Of a stretch of DNA of 64,000 nucleotides, positions 56,441 to 64,000 are shown piece by piece. The position numbers and the translations under genes are program-made. The stretch covers positions 62,001 through 126,000 of the forward strand of contig JAVTVY010037249.1 of assembly GCA_036873755.1 (NCBI GenBank), given 5' to 3'. The notes under the pieces were generated by a model. That model saw nothing but the letters and a program-made list of their open reading frames with translations. It searched no databases and was not told where the DNA came from. Origin of the DNA: Hanleya hanleyi. Taxonomy: Eukaryota; Mollusca; Polyplacophora; Lepidopleurida; Hanleyidae. How positions within the stretch are numbered: the first letter of the stretch is position 1; the number at the start of each line of letters is the position of its first letter.

Positions 56441-57117
56441 TTGGTATAGTTGTGATCTTATTGCTATGGCCTGGAACTCAACGTTGGATGTGGCTTTTGT
56501 CCGTTGGGGGTTTTGTCCATAGTTTTCCGTTCGCTGGGGCTTTTGCACAAATCCCAAAGAGAATGCTGTATTATTCTCATATTGTTTACATTTTCATAGG
56601 ATAGCTATCATTTATCGGGGGCGGCGAAACATTTTGTTGTTGATGTAATACAATTAATTGTTGTTGTACATGTAATACACGATACTTTCGTTGTCAAGTA
56701 GGATAGATTCATTTCATGTACACCTAATGCATCTTGAAGTTTCATACATTTATTCAAAAGATATAGCAAGTAAACATTGGCTTTATTCAGTGTATCACTA
56801 AAAAATAAAGCCTCTGTACACTACAAACGTAGATCTATAAGGTTCACTGCTGATAGTGGCCCAAATGGATATCAAAATACTTTTCATAAGTGTTCCTATA
56901 ACGCGGAAATTTCACAAATTACAACTGAAGCATAATGAAAGCCAGCTGAGTAATTGGTAAATTCACAAGTAGAAACAGTTATGGAGATTTAAATTGTAGA
57001 TTTAAACTTGCACTACATGTACATTTTCCAGTATATTATACAACTCAATTCTCTATGTGGTTATCTGTCCTGTTCATTACTCCCACCTGCAGAAAAATTG
57101 TTTTGTTTATGCAATAT
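56441..57117. other. AT-rich flank of the LTR element
   Basis: Contains a small repeated phrase (GGCTTTTGTCCGTTGGGG and variants, 56492-56540). Nothing else was recognised. Confidence 0.4.
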
Positions 57118-57900
57118 TGTTACGTCATAACCGATAATAGATCAAAACGTAACAGAAAGCTTTTGTGAAGTCAAGGACTAACAATCAAATATTCATTTAC
57201 TATACTAAAATCATATACAAATTAAGTGAGGTTAATACAACAAATAAATGGGAAATGTAGTCTTACTGTTCAATGCTATACCGGTGTATATTTCACAGTT
57301 CGTATTGACGTGCACAAATCTCTCCACAGTCCGTGCCGACGTGCAGAAATCGCGTTTCTGTAGTTTGATATTTGAACACTGCTCAGTTGTCCAATTTTGG
57401 ACAGTTCAATCACGTAGATAACACAGCGGCCAAAAGTCAATTCACAGGAGTATACAGTCCGCATAGTAAGTATAACGCACCCAAATAAAGCCAGAAGTGA
57501 ATTCCCTCCTCGATCGCTGAATGTTAGACTATTTATACTCTATGAGAAATTCCAGACCTTTCCACAAATCAAGAAGCTAATAGAACATACAACATTGACG
57601 TATGATCTGACCCAGATACGATTATAATAAGCTTCCAGAAACATCGACAGTGTCTAATAGTAAACTACAATACCATGACAGCCTATATGCATATGGCGCT
57701 GTGGTCTAACTACTCGCGTCTTCCGGGTCTGTTGATGTATGGCCAGATGGCGCTGTGGTCCAATTACTCGCTTTATCCGGGTCTGTTTGTGTATCGGCCA
57801 TTTGCAATGCTAATGAAACATTTACTTGCGAGTAAATCGGTTACGATTTCCACTTAATAAACCCCGCGAACGTCTAATAATAGACTACAATTCCATGACA
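57118..57900 (-). repeat. 3' LTR of the Gmr1-like element
   Basis: 783 bp, minus-strand ends TGTCATGGAATT...GTAACA. The outer end (TGTTACGTCATAA on the plus strand) is identical to the visible end of the other LTR at 63616. The inner boundary is supported by the adjacent polypurine tract. A related phrase ending CCATGACA also occurs at 57653-57680, so an alternative inner edge there cannot be fully excluded. A 62-codon minus-strand frame at 57276-57464 lies wholly within the LTR and also occurs in the other LTR. Confidence 0.85.
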
Positions 57901-57912
57901 CTCACCCTCTTC
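57901..57912 (-). promoter_or_regulatory. Polypurine tract of the Gmr1-like element
   Basis: GAAGAGGGTGAG on the minus strand, directly before the 3' LTR start TGTCATGG. Confidence 0.7.
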
Positions 57913-58014
57913 AAAAATGAAAGTTTCAAACTTGGAACATTCTTGACAATTCAAAACGTTATTGCAAAAAAAAATCTATATTACAACAGCAAAAATGTTG
58001 CAAACATATGTACA

Positions 58015-58630
58015 TTATATGCGAGACAAACAATCAGCAATCAAATTGTCCTTGCCCTTAATATGTCTGATTTCAATATTGTATTCTTGTAACACCAAAC
58101 TCCATCTCAACAATGTTTGATTTTTGTTTTTCATCTTACTTATGAAAACAAGTGGATTGTGATCACTGAATACAGTAATTGGCAACGATGAAGAAGTAAC
58201 ATAAACATCAAAATGTTGTAAAGCCAATATCATTGTCAAACATTCTTTTTCAACTGTAGAATAATTTCTCTGATGTTTGTCAAATATACGTGAAAAAATA
58301 ACATATTGCGTGATCTACACCTTCTATACCTTCTTGTAACAAAACGGCACCAGCAGCAACATCACTAGCATCTAGGACCAGTTTAAAAGGTGAATCAAAA
58401 TCTGGTGCTGAAAGAACTGGCGCGCTCTTGAGTGTGGATTTCAGGTTTTCAAAAGCTGATTCACATTCATCGGTCCAAACAAAAGTTACCGTCTTTCTTA
58501 TGAGTTGAGTTAAAAGTTCAGTAATATCTGAAAAATTTGGACAAAATTTTCTGTAGTAAACAGCCATACCCAAGAAACGCATCAGTTGTCTCTTACATGT
58601 TGGTCTTGGAAATAGCACTAACCTTAGCAT
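58015..58630 (-). pseudogene. RNase H domain
   Basis: Two frames. 58630-58280 contains the RT connection (MRFLGMAVYYRKFCPNFSD), FVWTDECESAFENLK and LVLDASDVAAGAVLLQE, the first catalytic Asp region. 58239-58015 contains SDHNPLVFISKMKNKNQTLL and ends HIKGKDNLIADCLSR, the usual close of gypsy pol. The frame break near 58240-58290 removes the part carrying the second catalytic residue. It is the last domain before the LTR, as expected when integrase is upstream. Confidence 0.85.
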
Positions 58631-59361
58631 CTACAGGTTTTACTTGACCCTGACCTACAACATGACCCAAGAATGTCACACCTGCATGTCCAAATTCACT
58701 TTTCCCAAGGTTGATTGTCAGCTTGGCGTCACTCAGCCGATTGAACAGTGCGCGAATTCTCTGTAGATGATCTTCCCATGTATCGCTGTAGACAATGACG
58801 TCATCAATGTAAGTCTCACATCCTTCCAAACCAGAAGTATTCCAAGCCACAGTTGATGAGACGCTGGAACGTGGATGGAGAATTTTTCATTCCAAATGGC
58901 ATGACTTTGTACTGTAACAGACCCTCCGAAGTGACGAATACTGATATCTCCTTCGCACGATCGTTCAGTGGAACTTGCCAAAATCCTTTCAGAAGATCAA
59001 TGCGTGCAATAGGGAATGTGTCTGTTTTGGTCAATGTGTTCACGTTTCTGTAGTCAGTACACATCCTGTAACAGCCATCTGGCTTTGGAACGAGGATACA
59101 AGGTGAACTCCATTTACTATTACTCGGTTCAATGAAGTCATTGCCCAATAAATAACGAATCTCTTTTTTCAGGTAGTTTTGTTTAATGGGATTCAAACGA
59201 TATGGGTGCTGCTTCAACTGGATTAGAATCTCCGACATTGACGTCATGTGAAATTGTATCAGTCCGAGTGGGGATATCGGGAAACAAATGTTCATATTGA
59301 CTGAGCAGATTTCGAAGTTCTTCCTGACGCGCTGGTTCAAGATGACGTAACTTGGAATCAA
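58593..59361 (-). pseudogene. Reverse transcriptase of the Gmr1-like element
   Basis: Reads YRLNPIKQNYLKKEIRYLL, SKWSSPCILVPKPDG, a TDYRNVNTLTK segment, LLKGFWQVPLNDRAKEISVF, MPFGMKNSPSTFQRL, then in the next frame YIDD (58800-58811) with VIVYSDTWEDH and FLGHVVGQGQVKPV. Just before LLKGFW a block of about 20 residues that normally leads into motif A is missing in frame (near 58997). A frame change near 58850 separates palm halves. Upstream it joins the integrase end without a protease between them. Confidence 0.88.
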
Positions 59362-59707
59362 AATTAAGTAGAATGTCAGAGTTCTGTAATTTCGCCGCTG
59401 TCATGGGCTCTTCACAAGTTTCATTATTATCAGGGTCAGAACTAACTACACTTACAGGCTGTACAGTACTGTTAATGCTATCTCTGTCTATGTATAACTT
59501 TAACATATTTACATGACATAACTGTTTGTTTTCACGCCTATCATGAGTCTGAGTTATATAATTAAGGTCACTTAATTTCTTTTCAATGACATAAGGACCA
59601 TAATATCTAGCATTAAGTGGATTACCAGGAATAGGCATAAAAGCCAGTACCTTCTCACCAGGTTTGAAACTTCGTTTAAGGGCATGTTTATCATAGATTA
59701 TTTTCAT
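59183..59707 (-). pseudogene. Integrase C-terminal GPY module and linker
   Basis: 174 codons. FKPGEKVLAFMPIPGNPLNA then RYYGPYVIEKKLSDLNYI is the GPY/F-type module that follows the integrase core in Ty3/gypsy elements, next QLCHVNMLKLYIDR, then an acidic linker leading to PARQEELRNLLSQYEHLFPD, the usual lead-in to RT. The direct physical link from the GPY module into RT is what demonstrates the INT-RT order. A frameshift near 59190-59230 separates it from RT. Confidence 0.88.
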
Positions 59708-60670
59708 ACATTTTTGTGCTGACTTGACATGGCCAAATCACGTGCTTTAGTCAACCTAGTGCGAAAGTCCGACACATATTGTAAGAGACTACATGAGTCA
59801 AGATCACTGTCTAGGAACTTTTCCTTTAGCAGTTTAAGTGGTCCTCTAACTGTATGACCAAAGACTAATTCAAATGGACTGAAGCCTAAAGACTCTTCAA
59901 TAGACTCTCTAACAGCAAACAATAACAAATGTATGCCTTCATCTCAGTCTTTCTCAGTGTCAACAATAAGTCCTAATCATGTTCTTTAATGTCTGGTGAA
60001 ATCTTTCTACTACACCTTGGTTTTCTGGGTGGTATGCAGATGCTTTGTACTGCGTTATTCCCAATTCATGCATGACTTGTTGAAAGATTCCTGACAGGAA
60101 ATTCGATCCCTGATCAGACTGAACAGGCGTAGGCCGACAAGTGTGAAAAACTTAACTAAGGCCGTAACAATAGTTTTTGCCTTAATATTCTGTAAAGGAA
60201 TGGCCCCAGGGAACCTGGTTGAAGCACACATGATTGTTAACATGTATTGATTGCCTGCCCTTGTGTTTGGTAATGGACCAACACAATCTATAATCACCCT
60301 ACTAAATGCTTCCTCAAATGTAGGGATTGGTTGTAGTATTTGACATGTGTGGCATGATCTACAAAATTCCGCAACATCTTTCTTTAAATTTGGCCAATAG
60401 AAATGATTTAGAATTTTGTAATATGTTTTGTTAACACCTAAATGGCATGAAAGAGGTGTTTCATGGGCTAGTCTGAGCATATCTGAACGATATGACTTTG
60501 GTACCACAATATGATCTGATACTTAACTGCCCACTCATCATCAGGTGACACATCTGGCGGTCGCCATTTGCGCATAAGAACACCATTCTTACAAAAGTAA
60601 CACACAGGCTCTTGAGTTACATCACTCATCCACTGCCCTGTCAAACAACTTGGAAATGTCCTTGTCACTA
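59704..60670 (-). pseudogene. Integrase zinc-binding domain and DDE core, broken
   Basis: Pieces: 60692-60468 (WRPPDVSPDDEWAVKYQI), 60507-60055 with the His-His-Cys-Cys domain (HETPLSCHLGVNKTYYKI then CRSCHTC), IIDCVGPLPNT with the first catalytic Asp and MLTIMCASTRFPGAIP. The second Asp region survives in another frame near 60110, and the Glu region near 60000-60040. 59928-59704 reads LLFAVRESIEESLGFSPFEL then GHTVRGPLK. At least three frame changes and one stop; inactive. Confidence 0.88.
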
Positions 60671-60672
60671 TT

Positions 60673-61677
60673 ACAAGCGTCTGGTCCGTCATTCATAAAT
60701 CAGCCGTCGTCCATTAGAGAATATCCGCGTCCATAATCCAAAGACCTATTCCATATTCCATATAACAGTATTAGCACCAAACTCAAAAAGACAATCATAG
60801 TGTACATAAACATAGGCTTGTTTCCTGCAAGAGAGAAGCGGTCAACAGTTTTCAATAATACCGGCAAGACATCGTGATGTTCCAAAAATATCAAATCCGT
60901 ATCGCTGATCAGTATTCTTAATCCATAATATTCGTTGTGAAGTCGTCATCTAAAGAATGATGTATCTCAGTCACGCTTTGATTGTGCCTGTTCATATGAG
61001 TACCATGATGATCTTGAAGTACATGGGTTCATCCGGCCCCTAGCCCCGGGTTAAGCGAAATTAGACACATGTTACGAAACATAACGCCATAGATCTTGCA
61101 CGCTACGCTCGTATTTTGCTATCAGCATGCGATATGTATCGCCAAATTGGAGAAACTTTGAGTGGAGGCGCTTTGTGGTGTAGGCCTGTTTTATAAGTTT
61201 CTGCAACAATGTTTTGTGACGTTGATTAAAATCGTCACATTTAACACAGGATCTAGCAAATGCTACTAGGCGTGATATGTATACGCCATATGCAGGTCCC
61301 ACTGGAATATTACTGTCCAGAAAGGAATAGTTTACGATGTCAAAATTGTAATCATCTCTTTTGTCATTCAGTCGACGAGAGAGAAGGCCCGCCTCATTTG
61401 TATAGAGATATAGGTCTAAATACGATGTGCCTGTAGGGTTATCTGTAGTGTCCTGCAAATCCAGTGAAGGTGGATATATATCCTTCACTGCGTCATTTAT
61501 ATAGCGATTATCCACAGCGAGAAGATCGTCTATATAGCGTTTGGTGGATGAGAAGGAACGGGCTTTGAATGGATCTGTTTTTGAAAGCGCCTGCATATAG
61601 TCATATTCATAAGAGAACAGATATAGGTCAGCCAATAGGGGTGCAAAATCAGTACCCATTGGAATACCTATATGCTG
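60673..61677 (-). mobile_element. PLE copy 4 nested inside the Gmr1-like element
   Basis: 5'-truncated PLE on the same strand as its host element. The left boundary is just before the GACGCTTGT terminus (about 60673). The right boundary is at GAACAG|CATATAGG (about 61677). Gypsy coding sequence is contiguous across the insertion apart from about one codon, so little or no target duplication was made. Confidence 0.88.
60700..60894 (-). CDS. PLE 3' ORF with membrane segment, copy 4
   Basis: 64 codons from a TTG: FLEHHDVLPVLLKTVDRFSL, a hydrophobic MIVFLSLVLILLYGIW helix and YSLMDDG, then the same stop as the 3.6-kb and 25-kb copies. Differences from copy 2 are few. No in-frame ATG upstream without a frame change. 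Confidence 0.3.
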   Translation of the reverse strand: MIFLEHHDVLPVLLKTVDRFSLAGNKPMFMYTMIVFLSLVLILLYGIWNRSLDYGRGYSLMDDG

Positions 61678-62166
61678 TTCATCAACCAGCTGTGATTTTG
61701 AAATTTTGTCATTAGAACATTTGCTATCAAAATGTGGCTTATCAGCCTCATCATTTAAACACACAAAGGTGTCGGCCAAACAAACGTCATCGATGACGTC
61801 ATCTTTAACAGACTGTTCAGACTCCTCAGCCAATTTACTCATGGCTCTAGTAACTGCACAAACAGGATACAAATTTTGAATTTCGTCTTCAACTGGATCA
61901 TGGATCTGATCCAAACAAGGCTTGTCAGTTACAATCGGGTTAACCCCGACCTTATCTCCCGCAAGATCATTGCCAAGAAGTAATTGAACACCCTCAAATG
62001 ATAAACTACCTTTAATACCCACCGTAAGAAGCCCAGAAATCAAGTCGGAAGACAGATGAACATTATAGAGCGGAACGGGTGTATAATTTACAGAACCTAC
62101 CCCTTTAATGAGGACATTACTGCCTGCAGATGAAGAATCAGAAAACGGCATAATGTCTGCCAACAA
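61072..62166 (-). CDS. Fusion ORF: gypsy protease joined to PLE RT
   Basis: A single 364-codon frame made by the nested insertion. Residues 1-164 are Gmr1-like protease and linker (ADIMPFSD, LLLGNDLAG, YPVCAVTRAMSKL). From residue 165 it is PLE reverse transcriptase: HIGIPMGTDFAPLLADLY, KRYIDDLLAVDN (YIDD codons 61525-61536), DKRDDYNFDIVNYSF, ending DLWRYVS. The join is in frame. The protease is missing its start because a stop precedes the DTGA motif; the RT lacks its N-terminal third. It is an accidental chimera; expression is unknown. Confidence 0.7.
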   Translation of the reverse strand: MLADIMPFSDSSSAGSNVLIKGVGSVNYTPVPLYNVHLSSDLISGLLTVGIKGSLSFEGVQLLLGNDLAGDKVGVNPIVTDKPCLDQIHDPVEDEIQNLYPVCAVTRAMSKLAEESEQSVKDDVIDDVCLADTFVCLNDEADKPHFDSKCSNDKISKSQLVDEQHIGIPMGTDFAPLLADLYLFSYEYDYMQALSKTDPFKARSFSSTKRYIDDLLAVDNRYINDAVKDIYPPSLDLQDTTDNPTGTSYLDLYLYTNEAGLLSRRLNDKRDDYNFDIVNYSFLDSNIPVGPAYGVYISRLVAFARSCVKCDDFNQRHKTLLQKLIKQAYTTKRLHSKFLQFGDTYRMLIAKYERSVQDLWRYVS

Positions 62167-62193
62167 AAGAGACTGGGACGCGCCCGTGTCTCA
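61680..62193 (-). pseudogene. Aspartic protease of the Gmr1-like element
   Basis: The active-site motif DTGAS lies at 62179-62190. It is immediately preceded by TGA at 62191-62193, where relatives have an Arg codon; a CGA-to-TGA transition is the simplest cause. Downstream come a flap-like segment, LLLGNDLAGDKV and a linker to the integrase that is interrupted by PLE copy 4. Confidence 0.8.
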
Positions 62194-63488
62194 CAAAATC
62201 TTCACAGGAGTAGCATTAGCAAAATCACTTGAAAGTGACATAAAACCATTGTGGATATATGGTTCAAAAATCTCCATAACAAGATTTGATAAACTGTCAA
62301 CCTTATCCTTGATAGAACTAATAGGGACAGTGTCCCTGACCATTTTAACGTCATATAAACTATGAACGTCACTAACCCGCTTGGGCACAGATCTTGAAGC
62401 AAGGAAAGCACTGGGTTTTAGAAAGGCTTGATCTTGTTGTTTTCTTTTCAGTTTAAAGCAATGAGTCATTAAATGGCCTTCCTTCTTACAAATAGCTGCA
62501 AACGGGAGACTTATTTTGAGTGTTAAAATTGGGTGACTGGGACTTTGTGTTTGACCTTTGACCTTTGTAACTGGGGTTAAAAGTTTTAGGCCCAGAGGAA
62601 GTACTGGGTTTGTTACCCGAGAGATTAGACTGGAATGAACTTGGCTTAACAGCATTGACAAATGATAATTTGTGTGTCAGAGCGTATTCATCAGCAAATC
62701 GTGCTGCTTGGTCTAAAGTGTTGGAATTCTTTTCATCAAGAAATGTTCTAATATCAGCATGGATACACCCTTTAAATTCCTCTACCAGCATAAGCTGTCT
62801 AAGGCTTTCAAAGTTGTCAATTTTAACCGAAGCACACCACCTATCAAATAACTGTTCTTTTGAACGAGGAAATTCTACATGAGTCTGAAAGTTTTCTACG
62901 AAACTTTTGTCTATAGGCTTCAGGAACTAATTAATAACCTTTAAGGATTAAATCCTTCACTGTATCATAATTTGATGCTTGCTCTACCATCAATTGAGTG
63001 TAAATGTCCCTTGCCTTTCCGATCAAAACACTTTGAAGAAGTAAGATCCAATTTTCTTTTGGCCAGTTTAAATTTCCAGCAATTTTCTCATATTGCAGAA
63101 AATATTTATCAACTTCTTTTTCTTGAAATGGTGGGACGAGACGTATTTGACGAGCCGTATCAAATTTTGATTGTGATTGTACAGATGCATGTGTAGGAGG
63201 AATTGTTTGCGACTGTAATTCCACACGCTTCATTTCTAACTGAAACTGTCTTTCTTCCTTTTCTCTCTCTGTCTTTCTTTGTCTCTTTCTTTCTCTCTTT
63301 CCTCTATTTCTAATTTCTTTAATTTCAGCTGATGTTGCAATTCTAATTTCCTTATCTCGTAATTTATTGGTTTCTCCAAGAGGTTTTAACTTTAATTTGT
63401 AGGAATTTACACAGCGCGAACAAATCCTCTTTGCGTAGTTCGTTAAATACCTTCTGACTAGGATTTGAAGCAAACTGTGCTGGTTCAA
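62191..63488 (-). pseudogene. gag of the Gmr1-like element, frameshifted
   Basis: 63488-62931: a charged, Arg/Lys/Glu-rich coiled-coil-like region (residues about 45-95) followed by the capsid entry RLVPPFQEKEVDKYFLQYEK and ILLLQSVLIGKARDIY. 62791-62486: MLVEEFKGCIHADIRTFLDE, then a Ser/Asn-rich linker ending CSY. 62661-62191: the second half of the zinc knuckle (CKKEGHLMTHC). The knuckle is therefore split by a frameshift near 62490-62510. Another break lies between 62931 and 62791. Confidence 0.85.
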
Positions 63489-63592
63489 GTGACATATTGA
63501 TAGCGTACTCCCTCACTTCACAAATTTAGACAATGTATCAATTTAGAACTATGTTGCAAAGCCGATCAGCAGGACAGCTATAATGTAAACAA

Positions 63593-63610
63593 ATCCCGGA
63601 CAGGCCCCCA
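63593..63610 (-). promoter_or_regulatory. Primer-binding site, tRNA-Pro-like
   Basis: Minus strand TGGGGGCCTGTCCGGGAT, five bases inside the 5' LTR. It matches the 18-nt tRNA-Pro-complementary site known from gammaretroviruses at 16 positions. Confidence 0.75.
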
Positions 63611-63615
63611 ATTTC

Positions 63616-64000
63616 TGTTACGTCATAAACAATAATAGAAAAAAACGTAACAGACAACTTTTGTGAAGTCAAGGACTAACAATCAGATATTTATTTACAA
63701 TACTAAAATCATATACAAATTAAGTAAGGTTAACACAACAAATAAATGGGAAATATAGTCTTACTGTTCAATGCTATACCGGTGTATATTTCACAGTCCG
63801 TACTGACGTGCACAAATCTCTCCACAGTCCGTGCCGACGTGCAGAAATCGCGTTTCTGTAGTTTGATATTTGAACACTGCTCAGTTGTTGTCCAGTTTCC
63901 GACAGTTCAATGACGTACATAACACAGCGGCCAAAAGTCAATTCACAGGAGTATACAGTCCGCATAGTAAGTATAACGCACCCACATAAAGCCAGTTTGA
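63616..64000 (-). repeat. 5' LTR of the Gmr1-like element, cut by window end
   Basis: 385 bp visible, matching 57118-57505 with scattered substitutions and a few small indels. It contains the 63-codon counterpart (63774-63965) of the LTR frame at 57276-57464. Confidence 0.9.

Larger units (their letters stand above)
57118..64000 (-). mobile_element. Gmr1-like Ty3/gypsy element, INT before RT, incomplete
   Basis: Minus-strand LTR retrotransposon whose 5' LTR runs off the window. Domain order along the element: gag, zinc knuckle, protease, integrase, GPY-type module, reverse transcriptase, RNase H. Integrase precedes RT, the reverse of the usual Ty3/gypsy order; this is the hallmark of the Gmr1 group. 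PLE copy 4 sits between protease and integrase. Several frameshifts and a protease-entry stop make it inactive, but the LTRs are still very similar, suggesting moderate age. Confidence 0.9.

Noticed and set aside
57276..57464. 62-codon minus-strand frame present in both Gmr1-like LTRs
   Set aside because: Lies within the LTR regulatory region, similarity is explained by LTR duplication, and no known LTR protein matches.
1..64000. CRISPR arrays, bacterial operons, tRNA or rRNA genes
   Set aside because: None seen. All regular repeats are satellites, minisatellites or transposon arms, and no cloverleaf-like segment was recognised by eye.

Overview
The window is a stretch of an animal nuclear genome. 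It has no bacterial operons, RNA genes or CRISPR arrays. Coding islands are short and set in AT-rich, repeat-dense DNA. The mix of class A GPCRs, L1/Tx1-like and CR1/Jockey-like LINEs, Penelope-like reverse transcriptases, a Gmr1-type Ty3/gypsy element and foldback MITEs suggests a marine invertebrate (lophotrochozoan or invertebrate deuterostome). The species cannot be fixed from the sequence.

Layout. 1-1800: no recognised gene. 1800-3965: decayed Penelope-like element (PLE copy 1). 4128-4733: 182-bp satellite. 5496-9625: decayed minus-strand L1/Tx1-like LINE, itself hit by a palindromic MITE (5688-6001) and a TTAA-type DNA element (7651-9040). 9834-10195: foldback MITE. 11230-53165: tandemly duplicated gene blocks, each carrying one apparently single-exon class A GPCR. 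The five copies are GPCR1 (14259-15173, truncated by a stop), GPCR2 (22475-23449, open), GPCR3 (25642-26556, pseudogene), GPCR4 (43522-44499, open) and GPCR5 (51559-52539, open). The array is interrupted by a Mutator-like foldback (12565-13398), a LINE with a clear 14-bp target duplication (16514-19450), PLE copy 2 (24218-25398), an LTR element with about 1.95-kb LTRs (26555-34289), a CR1/Jockey-like LINE in a repeat bed (36839-40930), a foldback at a duplication junction (46661-47070) and PLE copy 3 (53190-53984). 53985-57117: unassigned, with two copies of one short repeat. 57118-64000: minus-strand Gmr1-like LTR retrotransposon running off the window, with PLE copy 4 nested inside it.

The only genes likely to serve the host are the receptors. 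They form two subtypes, alpha (1, 4) and beta (2, 3, 5), in the order alpha-beta-beta-alpha-beta, which fits duplication of an alpha-beta pair. The subtypes differ at the TM6 toggle position (Trp in alpha, Tyr in beta). A 5' leader module is iterated two or three times before most copies, and a short reading frame follows each copy. A lineage-specific tandem cluster of intronless class A receptors is the usual form of invertebrate chemoreceptor expansions, but the ligand is unknown and that role is inference.

Less expected features: a Ty3/gypsy element with integrase upstream of reverse transcriptase; a PLE family with a conserved membrane-segment reading frame after the RT; an in-frame protease/PLE-RT fusion ORF made by nesting; an LTR holding a 28-bp minisatellite; and a TTAA element carrying a promoter-like segment with a tiny exon.
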